DNA of 64,000 bases from Xylaria sp. FL1777 (Eukaryota > Ascomycota > Sordariomycetes > Xylariales > Xylariaceae), in assembly GCA_022578965.1 (NCBI GenBank), contig MU400581.1, forward strand, positions 156,856 through 220,855, in the 5' to 3' direction. Each line of letters opens with the position of its first letter. Position 1 is the first letter of the stretch. Under the pieces are notes generated by a model. It was not told where the DNA came from and made no database searches. It worked only from the letters and a program-made list of their open reading frames with translations. This document shows positions 22,180 through 33,791 of the stretch, piece by piece. A program made the position numbers and the translations under genes.

Positions 22180-24620
22180 TTAACAAGGTGATTAACGGGA
22201 GGATAATTCCAAGTCAGAGTCGCCGGCAGCTTGATGTTGAACGCCATCTGTAGCTTCTGGCGCAAGGCCATCACCATAACAATGATTTCTAGATATCATG
22301 AGAACCGTCACAATGCACTTACGAATCTTGGTAGTGAGTCACTGCCACCGGTCGCCCCTCTTCGCCGGGACAGAGCCGGAGTCTAGCCCTGACTCAGGGA
22401 TACGGCGGATGATGTACCGGGCGCCCTCGCCTCCGGCTTCCGAACGACCATATCCTCGAGAGTTGGAAGTAGGGCAGGGTCCCCTTCCTCGATGGGACAA
22501 ACCCATGTTACAATGGCTCCCTTAACGTTAAACTTGACGACATGCTCCTAGGCGCGGAACGCCTCGTCGGGGGTGATCCCGGCCACTCCCTTACTCTTAA
22601 CGACGTCGTTGACAAATGCCAAAGACCTTTACAAGCCCCAAACCTAGCCATGCCGTGAACTGGAACGAGACCGCGTTGTCGCCACAGGCCCAACAATAGG
22701 TGGCTAGCGAATCTAAGAACGCATTACTAGAAGCGTATTGACCTTTAGTCCTAATCAGCTGCTCTATACTAGAGTATGCGCCCGAACACACCTGCGCCGT
22801 GCATAATACCGCGAACTGGGGGAAGCGATTATTGGTCCAGCGTGGCCAGGAGCACGGTAGCAGCCGTCGGGCTTAAGACGTCTACTGTTACAAGATAGAT
22901 CATAGCGCTAAGGTGCTCGATCTGATCTATTTATTCCCCTAATCTAGCATCCTAAGCAAGTAGTTTAGCCCATTGGCTCCGAAGGGGTAGCCCGCGGCGG
23001 GAGACGAGTATGATCCGCCAATCCGCCGAGCTCCCTTTCCAATAAGAACTCGCAAATTACAAGACTTAGATCACTAAGCCCGCCTGTAATAAGGTATGTT
23101 CTATCTAGACTGGGGAGGGTTGTCTTCGTAGACTCTGGTTCGGGAAGCCCATCGACCATGCGCAAGACATCTTGCCCCTAGACATACTTGATCGTCGTCA
23201 ATGAGAATGTGATATCAGTATCAGTATTAATTAGGGCACCCCAGACGTCTAGGTGTTCCGATTTGATAATACGAGCAAGCCCGTACAGGGGGCCGTGGCC
23301 TAGGCCGGTGGACGTTGTACCAGTTTGGACACCATTGGGGGTAAGGTAGTACTTATAGGCTAAGCATTGACTAATCATGAACTTGGCCAAAGACACCGCT
23401 TCCCAGACGATATCTTCCGCAGCACTTGGTACTTCATTGAGTGTTTTGACGTTGTGTGGAATGAAGACAGAGTAAATCTCTCTAAACCGGAAGAGACTAG
23501 CACTATGTTCTCCAAGAACTTAGGAGGTACCCCTATCAATACCACCGCTTGCTCCCTGCGCATCCTCGACCTCAGAGAATCTCATTGACGTGAATCTGGC
23601 CAACAGGAGCCCCTGCTCATCTAAGACGGTCGCATATACTGCTGGAGTATTAGCATCGGAGGAGTCCTCAATGAACAAAGGCCCGATTTTTGGGGACGCC
23701 TTATACGAATGTATATGGACACGGTCTATTCCTGATACAATCTTCAGCTTGATGGCGTTGAAGGGTCTATGTCAACTTTTACAATTATTTCTTTAGTATT
23801 TCCGCAGTGTTCAACTATATGTGTCAGAGAGGTTTGTCTCCAGAGTGAAGTTAAGTCACGGAAGGGTAGCTGCTAGGTCGTAGTTATGGGTAAGGGCTCA
23901 ATATTATTGATTCCTGAGTCCTCCCAAGAAGTATTGGAAGAGAACTCATCCTTATATAGTAAATACTAGACTGTCTTCCTACAATTAAGCTTCTTTTACC
24001 CTGCTGCGACCCTAGTCCCTGACAATATGCCACGGGAAAATAATGCCTTCAGTCCCTATCTTGGCCAGATAGTCTGTCACGAAGTTGTTTAGGATAGCAA
24101 TAATAGCTAGATTATTCTAAACCTCATTTACGCATGCCTTTACTTCGAGCCACGGCCATACTATCCCCTGAATCATACTCATGTCCTATGACTGAAACCG
24201 TAAATCGTACGTTGTGACTATTTTATGTATATAGCTAAGTAAGGCATCCAGAACATTAGCGAAGGTGCTTCGCCCGAGGCAATTCAAATACCGTGCGGAG
24301 CCGTATTAGTCAATGAGTGTAATCCCAATCTTTTACGAGATGTATCGGCCGAAGTAATACCTCGCCGGGTAGGACAAGCGTGACACGGAGCATCATAGAC
24401 GATGTACACATCACATTACCTAACTGGGCAGTTAATCCCATCTGTTTCGCTATCTTTCTCACTGGAGATGGCACATATTCCATTCCTAGACCAAACTGGG
24501 TGTAGAGTCGACACCCATAGGTATACTTGCTAGGACAAATGGCTCAGCCATTTTGGGAGGTGTTATATCCTAAGTCACAGTCCCGAGCTATAGCTACCAC
24601 CCCTTTTAGACCCGTTTCAT
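22180..24620 (-). pseudogene. 6-MSAS-type polyketide synthase relic (DH-KR-ACP)
   Basis: Reading the minus strand from high to low coordinates reveals the back half of a partially reducing iterative PKS. The end of a dehydratase (LDEQGLLLARFTSMRFSEVE, about 23,600) is followed by the pre-KR segment (GLARIIKSEHLDVWGALI, about 23,250). Next come a ketoreductase NADPH motif (YLITGGLSDLSLVICEFLLE, about 23,080), its C-terminal part (YASSNAFLDSLATYC and DNAVSFQFTAWLGLGL, about 22,700), and an ACP end (PATLTWNYPPVNHLV, about 22,210). Many in-frame stops and several frame changes interrupt it, and no ketosynthase or acyltransferase is found upstream. The segment 23,950-24,620 has protein-like stretches on the same strand that I could not assign. 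It encodes no functional enzyme. Many stops are TAG in place of likely CAG or TGG, compatible with C-to-T decay such as RIP. Confidence 0.8.
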
Positions 24621-25325
24621 ATTAACTATAAATAAACAATGAAGCTTCTAGTAGCTATCTTGCCACTTCATGGAGACTGAGAGTGACTTCGTGTTATATT
24701 TTTACATAATGTTTATCATGCCTTCGTACTCTACTGAATACCATGCGCTGCTTACTTTTTCCCCTTAAATATAGCAGTTTGCTCTTCTTCCTTTCATTTT
24801 CTCTTTCTTGTTACATTTAATATTACTGCTATATAGTGTCGTGCATTATTGGTCCAGCTACTGCCATAATATCAGCAGGACTAACTCATAACCAGGTCAT
24901 TTATACCCGAATAAATACGGTTATTGGTAGCAGGTTAGACTCATGTGCCAATCCTACTCTCCGACTGATTCTTTCTGTTCCTATAGGAGTCGCCGTTGAA
25001 TATTTACATTACACAAATCCAGGAGTCTTGATTCACTAGTCGGCTAGTATACTAACCACCATGGAAGAGAGGCAATGAAATATTTTCGTGCGATAGCTCA
25101 AGTGCAAACAGCAAACTTCGACAATACTTTAGAGCCGAACTTCCTCACACACCCAACTCACAACCGTGCGAACATGAGCCACTACCATTCACCTCTACTA
25201 CACCGGCATACAATCGTACACGGCCTAGGAAGACGTGCGTCATGCTCAAGTCGTTCTTGCAAAACTTCAGGGTATGTTCTGGTGACCGCTATTTTACATC
25301 ATAGCATAAAGTTAACCAACCCCAT
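24621..25325. other. AT-rich gene-poor stretch
   Basis: Nothing coding could be supported. It lies between the PKS relic and the Zn2Cys6 regulator, where the missing front half of the PKS or partner genes could once have stood. Confidence 0.45.
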
Positions 25326-27825
25326 TTATGCATCGCGGAATCGAAGACTACCTTTATCCCAGACTAGGCCGCTGCCGTCGTCCATAACCTCCCAATTTAC
25401 CGGAAACGTGCTGCTAGTGCCATACAGAACGTCGTTCATACTGAACACGCCCCCTATGTTTTCCGCCTTTTCCCCATTCCAAGCGTCGATAAATTGTGTT
25501 GTCGAATCTATAGTCCCCATCGTATTACTCTGATATTGGGATTGCGCGGAAGGAAGCTCGAACTTAGCGATGAGGGAGGCCAAGGCTCGTGCACCGGCCT
25601 CGGCCATCTTGCTGAGATCAGCAAGTCCCTGCAAGCGTTCTACAGCATTTTTGACGGCTTGCAAGCAATCGTTGCGCCTTAGTTGGGCCATGACTGCGGA
25701 GAGAGGATGTGGCGTCCCAGTGCTCAGACACGCCTCTAAGCAAGTCTCTCCGAGAAAACTGGTATCTTCGTAGAGACAAAGAAGTGCTACTGCAGCCTCA
25801 AATATCGAAATGATAATTCCCGGGCAACGGATACGCGTCTCCCCCATCATGTCGTACAATGTGAAAGCGCTCTCCAGCACTTTCAAGGCGGCAGATGCCA
25901 ACGCCTTCTTATGTGAGGAGAGCAAGACCTTCTTATACCCAGGGAGAATCTCGATTTGCGTACGATCCTGCAAGAGCGCAGGCCTGAAATTATAACACAA
26001 AGAGTCAAAGATCGCTATGCGAAGAATTTGTCGCTGCAAGCAAAGTTTGGGTATGCGACTATCCCACGAAGTGTCCGGCTCAAGAGAAAAAGCTGGTGGT
26101 GAAGTAAGAAGAAACTCTGTGCAAAACTTATCATATCTCTCCTGTGCCACTAGTCCATCATATTCGGGCCTTGTTGTCAACCTTTCTTGTTTCCAGAAGT
26201 TCACAATTTTCACTTGGATAATGCGTTCTGCGAACATGTCAGGTGCCTCCGCCGAATTCTCTACCTCTGGTACAAGGTGCATCCGAGGCATGTTTCCCGC
26301 GTGTAGATGGTGAGGGATGAGAGGTACTGCAAGATTCATAGTTAGTTATCTTCATCTTCGCCTTATTTTTATGAGAATTGGATATGTTGAAGCCTTTGGG
26401 ATATTAAACAAAGTATTCAATTAGGATCTCTTTTGGCTTTAGAAATAGCGACAATAAGAAAGGAGTAACTCGGGAAGACTTACTGTGGTCCATCCGGAAC
26501 GATAAAGCACTAGCGGTGAAATTCGTCAGTTAGCCCAGTTGAAAGCTATTCAACTACACTTACCTGTCCAAAACATATAGACTACAGAAAGTTCGACGTC
26601 CCAGTTCCTTCTCGAATTGGTCCGTTTTATCACCTCCAAGGGTAGTCTCCAAATGCATTCCTATTCTTTGCGCCACGCGAATCCCCCCGCTTATCGAAGC
26701 CCAGAAGTTATTCACTTTACCCTGGCAAAAGAATGCAAGTCCAGCAACGGCTAGGTGCTGGACTCGTATCAACGAGCCTCGCTCATCCAGTTGTGAACAT
26801 ATCGACTCGAGAATCTCAGCAACAGCAGTGCATGTTTTTCGAATTTCTAGTAGTTCCACCCCTCTAATACTGTTTATCCTTTGGGATCCAGAAGGGAGAA
26901 CTTGTGAGGCATACCAACAAACCTTAAGAAAAAGAACCGAAAATTCAATGTCATCAACGCTATATGGTCTATCAAGACTCCACCATTTCTGATAATGAGC
27001 AAGGAACCAAGGAGGGTAGAGTAGTTGGTGAATCCTGTGCAGGAAGGGATGTTAGCTATAATGCACCTTCTACAATAGAATAGAATGAATCAAACCAGTT
27101 CACTTCAGTAATAAAGTATTGAAGCAGGAAGTCAAGGATTGGACGGCTTGGTAGTCCTTTTAACGCCCTTTGGACTTCTGGGATAACCTCGGGTGGCAAA
27201 GAAATATCTTTTCCCTCAGCACGTACTCCTAACTGTAATTGACATATCGTTATTCAATGTCCAATCGCACAATACCCGGTAGCGGGTCGAAGGGATTTCA
27301 TTTGGTCTGATATTGCAATACGTAAATGAAATTGATGAGTGAAAGTGAACTGGCCTGATATTTGTAAGAGTGATTATGGCAACGCCAATCCCACTACATG
27401 GCGCATCTAGAAACATACCCTTTGAACCAGAGCGAGAGTGTTGGACCTACTTCCCTCGCTATAGCCGAAAAGCTCTGCCACTGAGGACAACTCCGTCTTT
27501 TCCTTTGGGAATGATGGAGCTATGCTAGCATACTTGGACTGAGCTGAAGAGGACTCAGATGTCCGATAACTGAGGTCGTGATGTGTATCTGCGGCACGGG
27601 GATGGCCAGGTTCCTTTGTAGCTTGGGATGGATAATAAGTGCATTGCTCCGGTCGTCTACGCTTAGTGCAATGGTCGCAAGGATATTGGCGGTTGCACTG
27701 AAGATGGTAAAGAGACGTTAATAAGACATCAAAGGGTCGGCAAGCTTACATTACTCTACCTTCTGTTTCCTTGTATAACATGGTATACAAGACGAAACCT
27801 CTCGTTTCCGCTTGCTAGCCCCCAT
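25326..27825 (-). CDS. Zn2Cys6 transcription factor with fungal-TF domain
   Basis: Six minus-strand exons (27825-27760, 27697-27419, 27232-27096, 27034-26564, 26509-26484, 26326-25326) sum to an intact 659-residue frame. The binuclear zinc cluster lies at residues 13-43 with spacing C-x2-C-x6-C-x5-C-x2-C-x8-C (begins CIPCYTRKQKC). The first intron falls inside it, before the third Cys. The middle region (about 140-450) is the helical fungal-specific transcription factor domain, with the landmarks SGGIRVAQRIGMH and KELGRRTFCSLYVLDSALSF. The 26-nt fifth exon is needed to restore RMDHIPLIPHH. It would be a nuclear activator. Being intact next to a dead PKS, it may be the surviving cluster regulator or a gene for another pathway. 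Confidence 0.88.
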
Positions 27826-29671
27826 GGTACCTAGTGATTTAGATATGAATAGTTATGATCAATAGATTTGGGGTAGAATCACTACTCTTTCAATTAGCTC
27901 CTCGCCACCACTTCTGTGGCAAATTAGAAAAAAACGCCCTTTCTATTTACTCGGATTTTGCATACCTCGTAAGACACAACATGGCCAATAGCTACCGGAA
28001 CGACCTACACGTGAGAAGGCCCAGCTACACCAGAACAAGTGTAGACTATTACCGAGGGTAGTTTTTAACATCGAAAATTTCCCCAGAGTTTCATGGCTAA
28101 TCTGGAATAGGTAGATATCTAGCTCCAGACCCAATTCCTCGCCCTATACATCCGACCTTGCACCTCTACACCCCCAGCGTATTTCGTATCATTATGTTAA
28201 ATGTATTCTCTATATATTACTAATCTGCTAGACTGCGTTTCAGTGGTGGTACGACTACATGTCACCTAGTGTACTTATTACAGCTGTATACTAATCATTT
28301 ATTATCTATCCTGCCGCAACGACCTATCACTGAGCATGATCTCTTTGAGAAGAGCAATAATAAATGGGAGGATGAACAGGGGGTTGGCAGGAGAACTGAG
28401 GCTGACATCAGCAATCTAGGATTTTCTGTCATCTTGCTACATCTCAGAGGTCCCTTATAATCAATTACTGCACACATATTATGTAGCCGGCATATGTAAC
28501 CGACCCTCTGCATGACCACCTTCCAACCTGACAAGCGTCGTTCTTGGCAGAAACGCCAAGCAGTGCCTAGTCTTTTATATAAACTACTCCTTTAACTACA
28601 TTAAGCAGTTCTAATCATACGCCTATGCCTCCCTCGTCTTTCATTCTTCGCCGTAGTCATAACTGTATGGAGAGATTAGGTTCCGAGTGCACAGATAGTA
28701 GAGGCAGACGCTAACTCTTATTGTTCCCCAGACTACCTAAAGATGACACTTTCTAGAATCTTCAGTTGATCTCTGATCCCTAACAGCTTATCACGACTCA
28801 CAGATCGGTACGCTGACCCAACATACGACATACGACGGAGATACAACAACTGATAAAGACGGGAGAACTTATAATTCCTCTCATAGTCAAAGTAACTCAC
28901 TGGCAAGGAACGAAGTTGAATATGTGAGCTTAGTAAAGCTTAGTCAGACTATACTACATAATCTGATGGTTGCACTATATTTTCTCATGCATCTTTCTGT
29001 CCGTTTGCCGATATCTCCGTGTGTGATGCAATGGCTTCAAGGTTATGTCACAACTGATATGATCCTTCAAGCAAATAATAGTTAACCATATTGAAAAGAT
29101 CTGCCGTTGCCAGAACTTTATGCTGTATGCTCCCATACATATATAATTCTACAAGATGGCTATAAAAGCTGACTGAGCCAATACCCTAAGATCATAATTG
29201 TGAAAATACCAGCACTAACACTAACAATAAGTGACAGCTAGAATCACATTTCAGAGCTATGACCAGAGCTCTCTTAGGTTCTGACAAAATAATACTTCAT
29301 GAGGTGTTCATACCCGAAAGCTCAATAGTTATACGTATAATATCTACCTAGGTAGGTATGTAGCATCTACATCTACAGGACAGGTACCTACATTACCTCC
29401 TATTATCCCCGGGCAGAACCCGGGGTAATCTACCCCAACCACAAATCAGATAACCTTAGATATGGACGGGTGGGGACAGGTATGGAGCCCCAGAAATCTA
29501 GGTACTAACCTTAGATACCTACCTCCCTAGGTATCCATGTACATATCCATATTTTAGGTCTAGATAGGTCTATTATGACAAACACAAGTAGATAGCTATC
29601 GTATGTTTCACAGACCGTCGGCGTGGTTCTAGCTTTCTTACAATACACCAAGCCAGCAGCAGCAGCTCGCG
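27826..29671. other. 1.8-kb gene-poor stretch
   Basis: No gene supported. Bases 29,340-29,540 are dense in TAGGTACCTA-like words (TACCTAGGTAGGTA and variants). Confidence 0.5.
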
Positions 29672-30564
29672 ATGACGTCTACCGCCTGCGTCCTCGGTCC
29701 CACCGGCCTCGTCGGCCACCAGATCCTCAGGACGCTGCTCGACATCGATGCCTGCGAGACCGTAAACACCATCTCCCGCCGTGCGCCCAAGACCGAGTCG
29801 TCCGCAAAACTCACCGCCGCCATCGAAACCGACACGACAAAGTGGGCATCTCTATTCGCAGCGCTTTCCCCACCTCCCAAGACGGTATACTCGGCCCTCG
29901 GCAGTACGCGTTCCCAAGTCTCCCACCCCCCCGTCTCGGCGAAACATGCGTCTGCATGCTCCCGGAACCACTAATCATGATCCATGTCCATGTCATCAGA
30001 GCGGTGGTGTTAATGCCTGGATTCTTATAGCGACCCGCGCCCAGGCTGGCGGCATACAGAACCAGTGGAAGATCGACCATGACCGTAAGCATGCATCCGA
30101 TGGCAGTCCAACGCACGTACTCATGCACCGCCATTCTTACAGTGAACGTCGAGCTCGCGAAGGCAGCCCATGCCGCCGGCACCCAGACCTTCGTATTCGT
30201 ATCGTCCGCGGGCATACGCGGCTTCGCGAGCGGCATGGTGCCGTACTCGAAGATGAAGATCGGCGTCGAGGACACGATCAAGTCGCTCGGCTTCAACCAG
30301 GCCATCATCCTGCGTCCTGGATTCCTCATGGGCGACCGGGAGGTCGCTCATGCCGGTGGCCCTCTTCTCGGGAGCATCTTCGGTGGCATAAAGACCTATC
30401 TGGGACAAGGTGCCCAGGATAAGTTCGCTCAAGCAGACGAAGTCGTCGCGCGTGCTGCTGTCAAGGCTGCGATCCTGGCTGCCGAGGGCAAGGCCCCGAG
30501 CAAATACTGGGTTCTAGAGCAGAAAGATATCGTCAAGTTGGGCCGGGACGAATGGAAAGCGTAG
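29672..30564 (+). CDS. FMP52: FMP52-like NAD(P)-binding protein
   Basis: Three exons (29672-29917, 30045-30084, 30143-30564) give 235 residues. The N-terminal Rossmann fold begins TACVLGPTGLVGHQIL (GxxGxxG). The 40-nt middle exon supplies AGGIQNQWKIDHDL, the family's conserved NQWKIDxDLN segment, which confirms the splicing. Then follow FVFVSSAGIRG, a Tyr-x3-Lys dyad in VPYSKMKIGVED, and ILRPGFLMGDRE. Yeast Fmp52 is a mitochondrial outer-membrane/ER-associated atypical short-chain dehydrogenase of uncertain substrate, and the human relative is HTATIP2. The first donor (GTCTCC) is weak, but no other site keeps the frame and motif. Confidence 0.88.
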
Positions 30565-30912
30565 ACTGCTGCTATGGTATTTGTATCATTCATTGTCCTT
30601 CGGTTGTTAGGTGTTCTGGTGTTGGCATGATATATATACTATTGTGAACAGGGTAACTGATCTATACCTAATAATATGCAAGTATTGGTACATTTGTTCG
30701 CCGACCTGTGTTTCCTCAGCTCTATCTAGATCAACCCAACCAGAAACTAAACGGAGACACTGAATCGATAGTCTATCGTACTATCTATCACTTCCGACAG
30801 CCTAGCTCAGCTAACTCCTATTTAGAAACTACGACATAGTAGACAACGTATAACGTTCTATGGTAGGCACTCAAGATAGAGGCATACACACGCGTCTATC
30901 ATTTTGTCATGT
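30565..30912. other. Intergenic, convergent 3' ends
   Basis: Short region between the converging FMP52-like and kinase-like genes; no gene seen. Confidence 0.5.
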
Positions 30913-32361
30913 TTAATTACGAGGCAATGAGCCTATTTCTTGATCTATGAGTCTTTGCTGTTCATGGAGCCAGGATCTCCAGGTTTGATCCTTTAATATC
31001 GACCGCACACGAGCCTCAAGCCACTCTGTATTTCCCCAAAAGCCCCATGAAGCCTGGAATCTCAGCCAATCGACAAGCGCAGTTTCCCAGTGCCGTACAA
31101 AGGTATTCCAGTCGTACGTCTTACCAGTTCCAACGAGTAGATTACTATGATACCGCTCCAGCAGTCTCCTCTCGCCCTCTCCCATGAGCAGCTCAGCCGA
31201 ATCACCGTCCTCTGTAAGCATGTGCAATGGAACTGAGCACGTGAATAGCTTGGCGAGGTCACATACTCCTAACCCGAGGCCAACGTATTGGAAATCGTAG
31301 AACGCGACCTCGGAGCCAGAATGTGTCGTGAAAAGGTTCTCAGACTTCACATCACCGTGAATCAGCGTCTCATGGTCACGCCCACGTGGCGTCAGAAAAT
31401 TGGCCACCATCTCCGCAATAGAGTGCCCAGATGGAGCGAGAGATTCGCAGAGGGCCGACGACCATTCGGACGCAGAGTCGGCCGCGAGCGAGGCGTACTC
31501 CCTCCGCCTTGTGGCCAGATATGTATACCCCCCGTTCAACCACACCAGCTGGCCTGACTCATCGCCCCGGCGTCTCCTCTCTGCCTCCTCGAGGGGCGGC
31601 AGCAATAATTCCTGCAAGGGCAAGGGTGGGCGCATCGCCCACGATCTCCCGTGGAACTTGGCCAACCAATTCAATGCAGCATGCACCTGTGTTCCATTGA
31701 GCACAGCCCTCTTCTCCCCTGCCACGGGATAGCTCGACCGCAGGTCCGTCATCATGGTGGCAGTCAGGCCCTCGGGAGTGTCGGATCCAGGCTTTCCCTG
31801 CGTGGCTGCAATGCAACGGGCCATGGGCAGATCCCGTCCGAGCAGCGGCGCGATGGAGCCGTAGAAGTTCTGCTCGACCTCGTAGCTCAGGATCTTGCGC
31901 AGGTGGCCCTCGTCTTCCTCGGCCTCGGCCCCAGCCCCAGCCCCAGCCGCCGGCGTGGGAGGCGGGGAAATAAGCTTGAGGACGAGTGCATACGTCTCCC
32001 TGCCACCCTCGCCCGCATCCCCGATATTCCCGTACATTTCGCGCATGCGGCGCGCTGCACCTGCGCTTGTGGCCCGCGCCGTCACCCGGCAAATGTGGCC
32101 GTAGCCAGCCCACAGTGATTGCACTTTCGTGAGGGCCACAAGCTCCAACGAGTGCCACGAGAGCATGATGGCCGCCACCTCCTCGGCCTGGCCCCTGTGT
32201 GTAGTAGGCTGAACTGCGGCTTCGAGCATCGTTTCCTTGGAACCCTGTCGTATCTCCAACACCCACCAAAGCAAAACAGAAAACGAAAGCACGAAAAGAG
32301 AGAAAGCCCTCCGCCGATTATCAAATGTACCCGGAAGCATGTGTATTGGCTCAAAATTCAC
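30913..32361 (-). CDS. CHK/APH-type kinase-like protein
   Basis: One exon of 482 residues. The C-terminal half carries the phosphotransferase motifs LIHGDVKSENLF (Brenner-type HGD with a following Asn) and FYDFQYVGLGLGVCDLAKLF (metal-binding DFQ). This is the pattern of the ecdysteroid-kinase-like/CHK and aminoglycoside-phosphotransferase superfamily, which phosphorylates small molecules rather than proteins. Ala/Gly/Glu-rich low-complexity sequence interrupts the N-terminal lobe (about 130-150). From the first ATG the protein starts with a hydrophobic segment (AFSLFVLSFSVLLWWVLEI) that could anchor it in a membrane. The ATG at codon 45 (position 32229) would give a soluble form. The substrate is unknown. 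Confidence 0.75.
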   Translation of the reverse strand: MNFEPIHMLPGTFDNRRRAFSLFVLSFSVLLWWVLEIRQGSKETMLEAAVQPTTHRGQAEEVAAIMLSWHSLELVALTKVQSLWAGYGHICRVTARATSAGAARRMREMYGNIGDAGEGGRETYALVLKLISPPPTPAAGAGAGAEAEEDEGHLRKILSYEVEQNFYGSIAPLLGRDLPMARCIAATQGKPGSDTPEGLTATMMTDLRSSYPVAGEKRAVLNGTQVHAALNWLAKFHGRSWAMRPPLPLQELLLPPLEEAERRRRGDESGQLVWLNGGYTYLATRRREYASLAADSASEWSSALCESLAPSGHSIAEMVANFLTPRGRDHETLIHGDVKSENLFTTHSGSEVAFYDFQYVGLGLGVCDLAKLFTCSVPLHMLTEDGDSAELLMGEGERRLLERYHSNLLVGTGKTYDWNTFVRHWETALVDWLRFQASWGFWGNTEWLEARVRSILKDQTWRSWLHEQQRLIDQEIGSLPRN

Positions 32362-32817
32362 TGTTGTTGACTTTTAATGGGAACTGTTGTAGCTCTAGTT
32401 TCACTGTGAACGGCATGGAAACGGCCGGCTGCAAGCAGCTGGGCGACAGCTGTCGAGAAACCCCGACTCAATACGATTTTTAAAAGTCATTGCTTTTTCC
32501 CACCCCCTAAAAGTTACCAGTGTGTTACTGAAACAGTGCCATACATATTATTGTTTCGATCTCAGCTTCTTCGTGAGCTGTGTTTATTAAGTGCTTATCA
32601 AGTTAATACTTTATATTTTTATCGGAATTTACACAGTCGCTCTTTAACAGACTACCGACGGGAGAACCTCTTAACCACTTGAAACTCAATATGAATTGAG
32701 GGATAATAAATCTTCACAATGTTTCTTACTAAGTATACAATCTAGTTGTATTGGTCTCTACGACCCAAGAGGCGGTTAACCACTGAGAGCTATAGGTGCC
32801 ATCATCCAGGGAAGGGG
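32362..32817. other. Intergenic
   Basis: No gene seen; the left part is the presumed promoter of the kinase-like gene. Confidence 0.5.
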
Positions 32818-33791
32818 TCAACGGATTGCCATGATACCAACATTAAACCATGATGAGCGATGTAGTGCAACTCTACCAAAAGTATCCTCTGTTGAGGGCC
32901 ATCGACAAGGCAAATTCTCCCTGTGCTGCCATCTATTTGCGGGGAAATTAGCGACTGCAGCGAGCATCCCGACAAAGACAGTACCTACCATTTGACCATT
33001 TTGGACGCTGGCGACAAGGGCGGCATCATTACCCACCCCCGACAGGACCTTCGACACCCGCTCCATGTCCTGCCTGCTCTTCTCCCCGGGTCCCATATTA
33101 TACCTGAATTCGGCGCTGGTGCCCCGTTTCCACTCGATGAACCAGCGATTCGTGTCGAATTCACACAGGGTTGTGCGGTTCCCGAAAGTCCAGCCCGCGG
33201 CGAGTCGCTCCTCGACTTCCCGGATCAGCTCGGGTGATATGCGGCTCCGTAGTGCCGGGTTGTCGGGCAGCAGCATGAGAGAATTGCCGTTCTCAAATCT
33301 CACCAGTAACACTTCGTATAGACCAAACGCCACGAACTCTATGCATTCATCCTTCCGCGGGTGAGTTTTCTCGAGGTCGGCTACGAGCGACCTCCACGTT
33401 GAGGAGAATGCTGGGGGACCGGGACCCCAGAGACACTGGTTAGTGTTGTAGCGGATGAACCAGCATGTGCCGCCGGGGGCGAAGGCGACGAAGATGGCGC
33501 GCCCGCGGCCCGGATGAGTGAGCCCGTCGGGGCCGACGGTGGTGTTCTGCGCGTGGAGATGGGGTATCATGTCCTGTGGCACTCGTGCCGACCCTGCTTT
33601 GTGATTAGCAACCACTTTGGAGTGAGACTTCTAAGACCCCCAAAGTGTAACTTCTCACATTGGTTGTTTGGTTTTATGGCCCAGTGATAGCCGTTCGGGC
33701 CGGTGTAGAATGCGCTCAGCTGCATGGCGTTCCATTCATTTACTTTGAATTTGCCCTCGTAGTCTGGTGGGAGATTTTCACTGAGTGACAT
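32818..33791 (-). CDS. Conserved-looking protein of unknown function
   Basis: Two minus-strand exons (33791-33659, 33596-32818) give 303 residues; the intron (GTGAGA, GCTAAT branch, AAAG end) closes the frame as KPNNQSGSARVPQ. There is no signal peptide. The chain is rich in Trp/Tyr/Gly beta-strand-like units, for example GGTCWFIRYNTNQCLWGPG and NRWFIEWKRGTSAEFRYN, which look like repeated blades or lectin-like strands. A hydrophobic stretch (VGTVFVGMLAAVAN) lies near the C-terminus. I do not recognise the family. The last 40 residues differ in composition, so a 3' intron may have been missed. Confidence 0.6.

Noticed and set aside
28269..28534. Overlapping short frames on both strands, considered as transposon remnant
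   Set aside because: No inverted repeats, target duplication or transposase motif could be seen.
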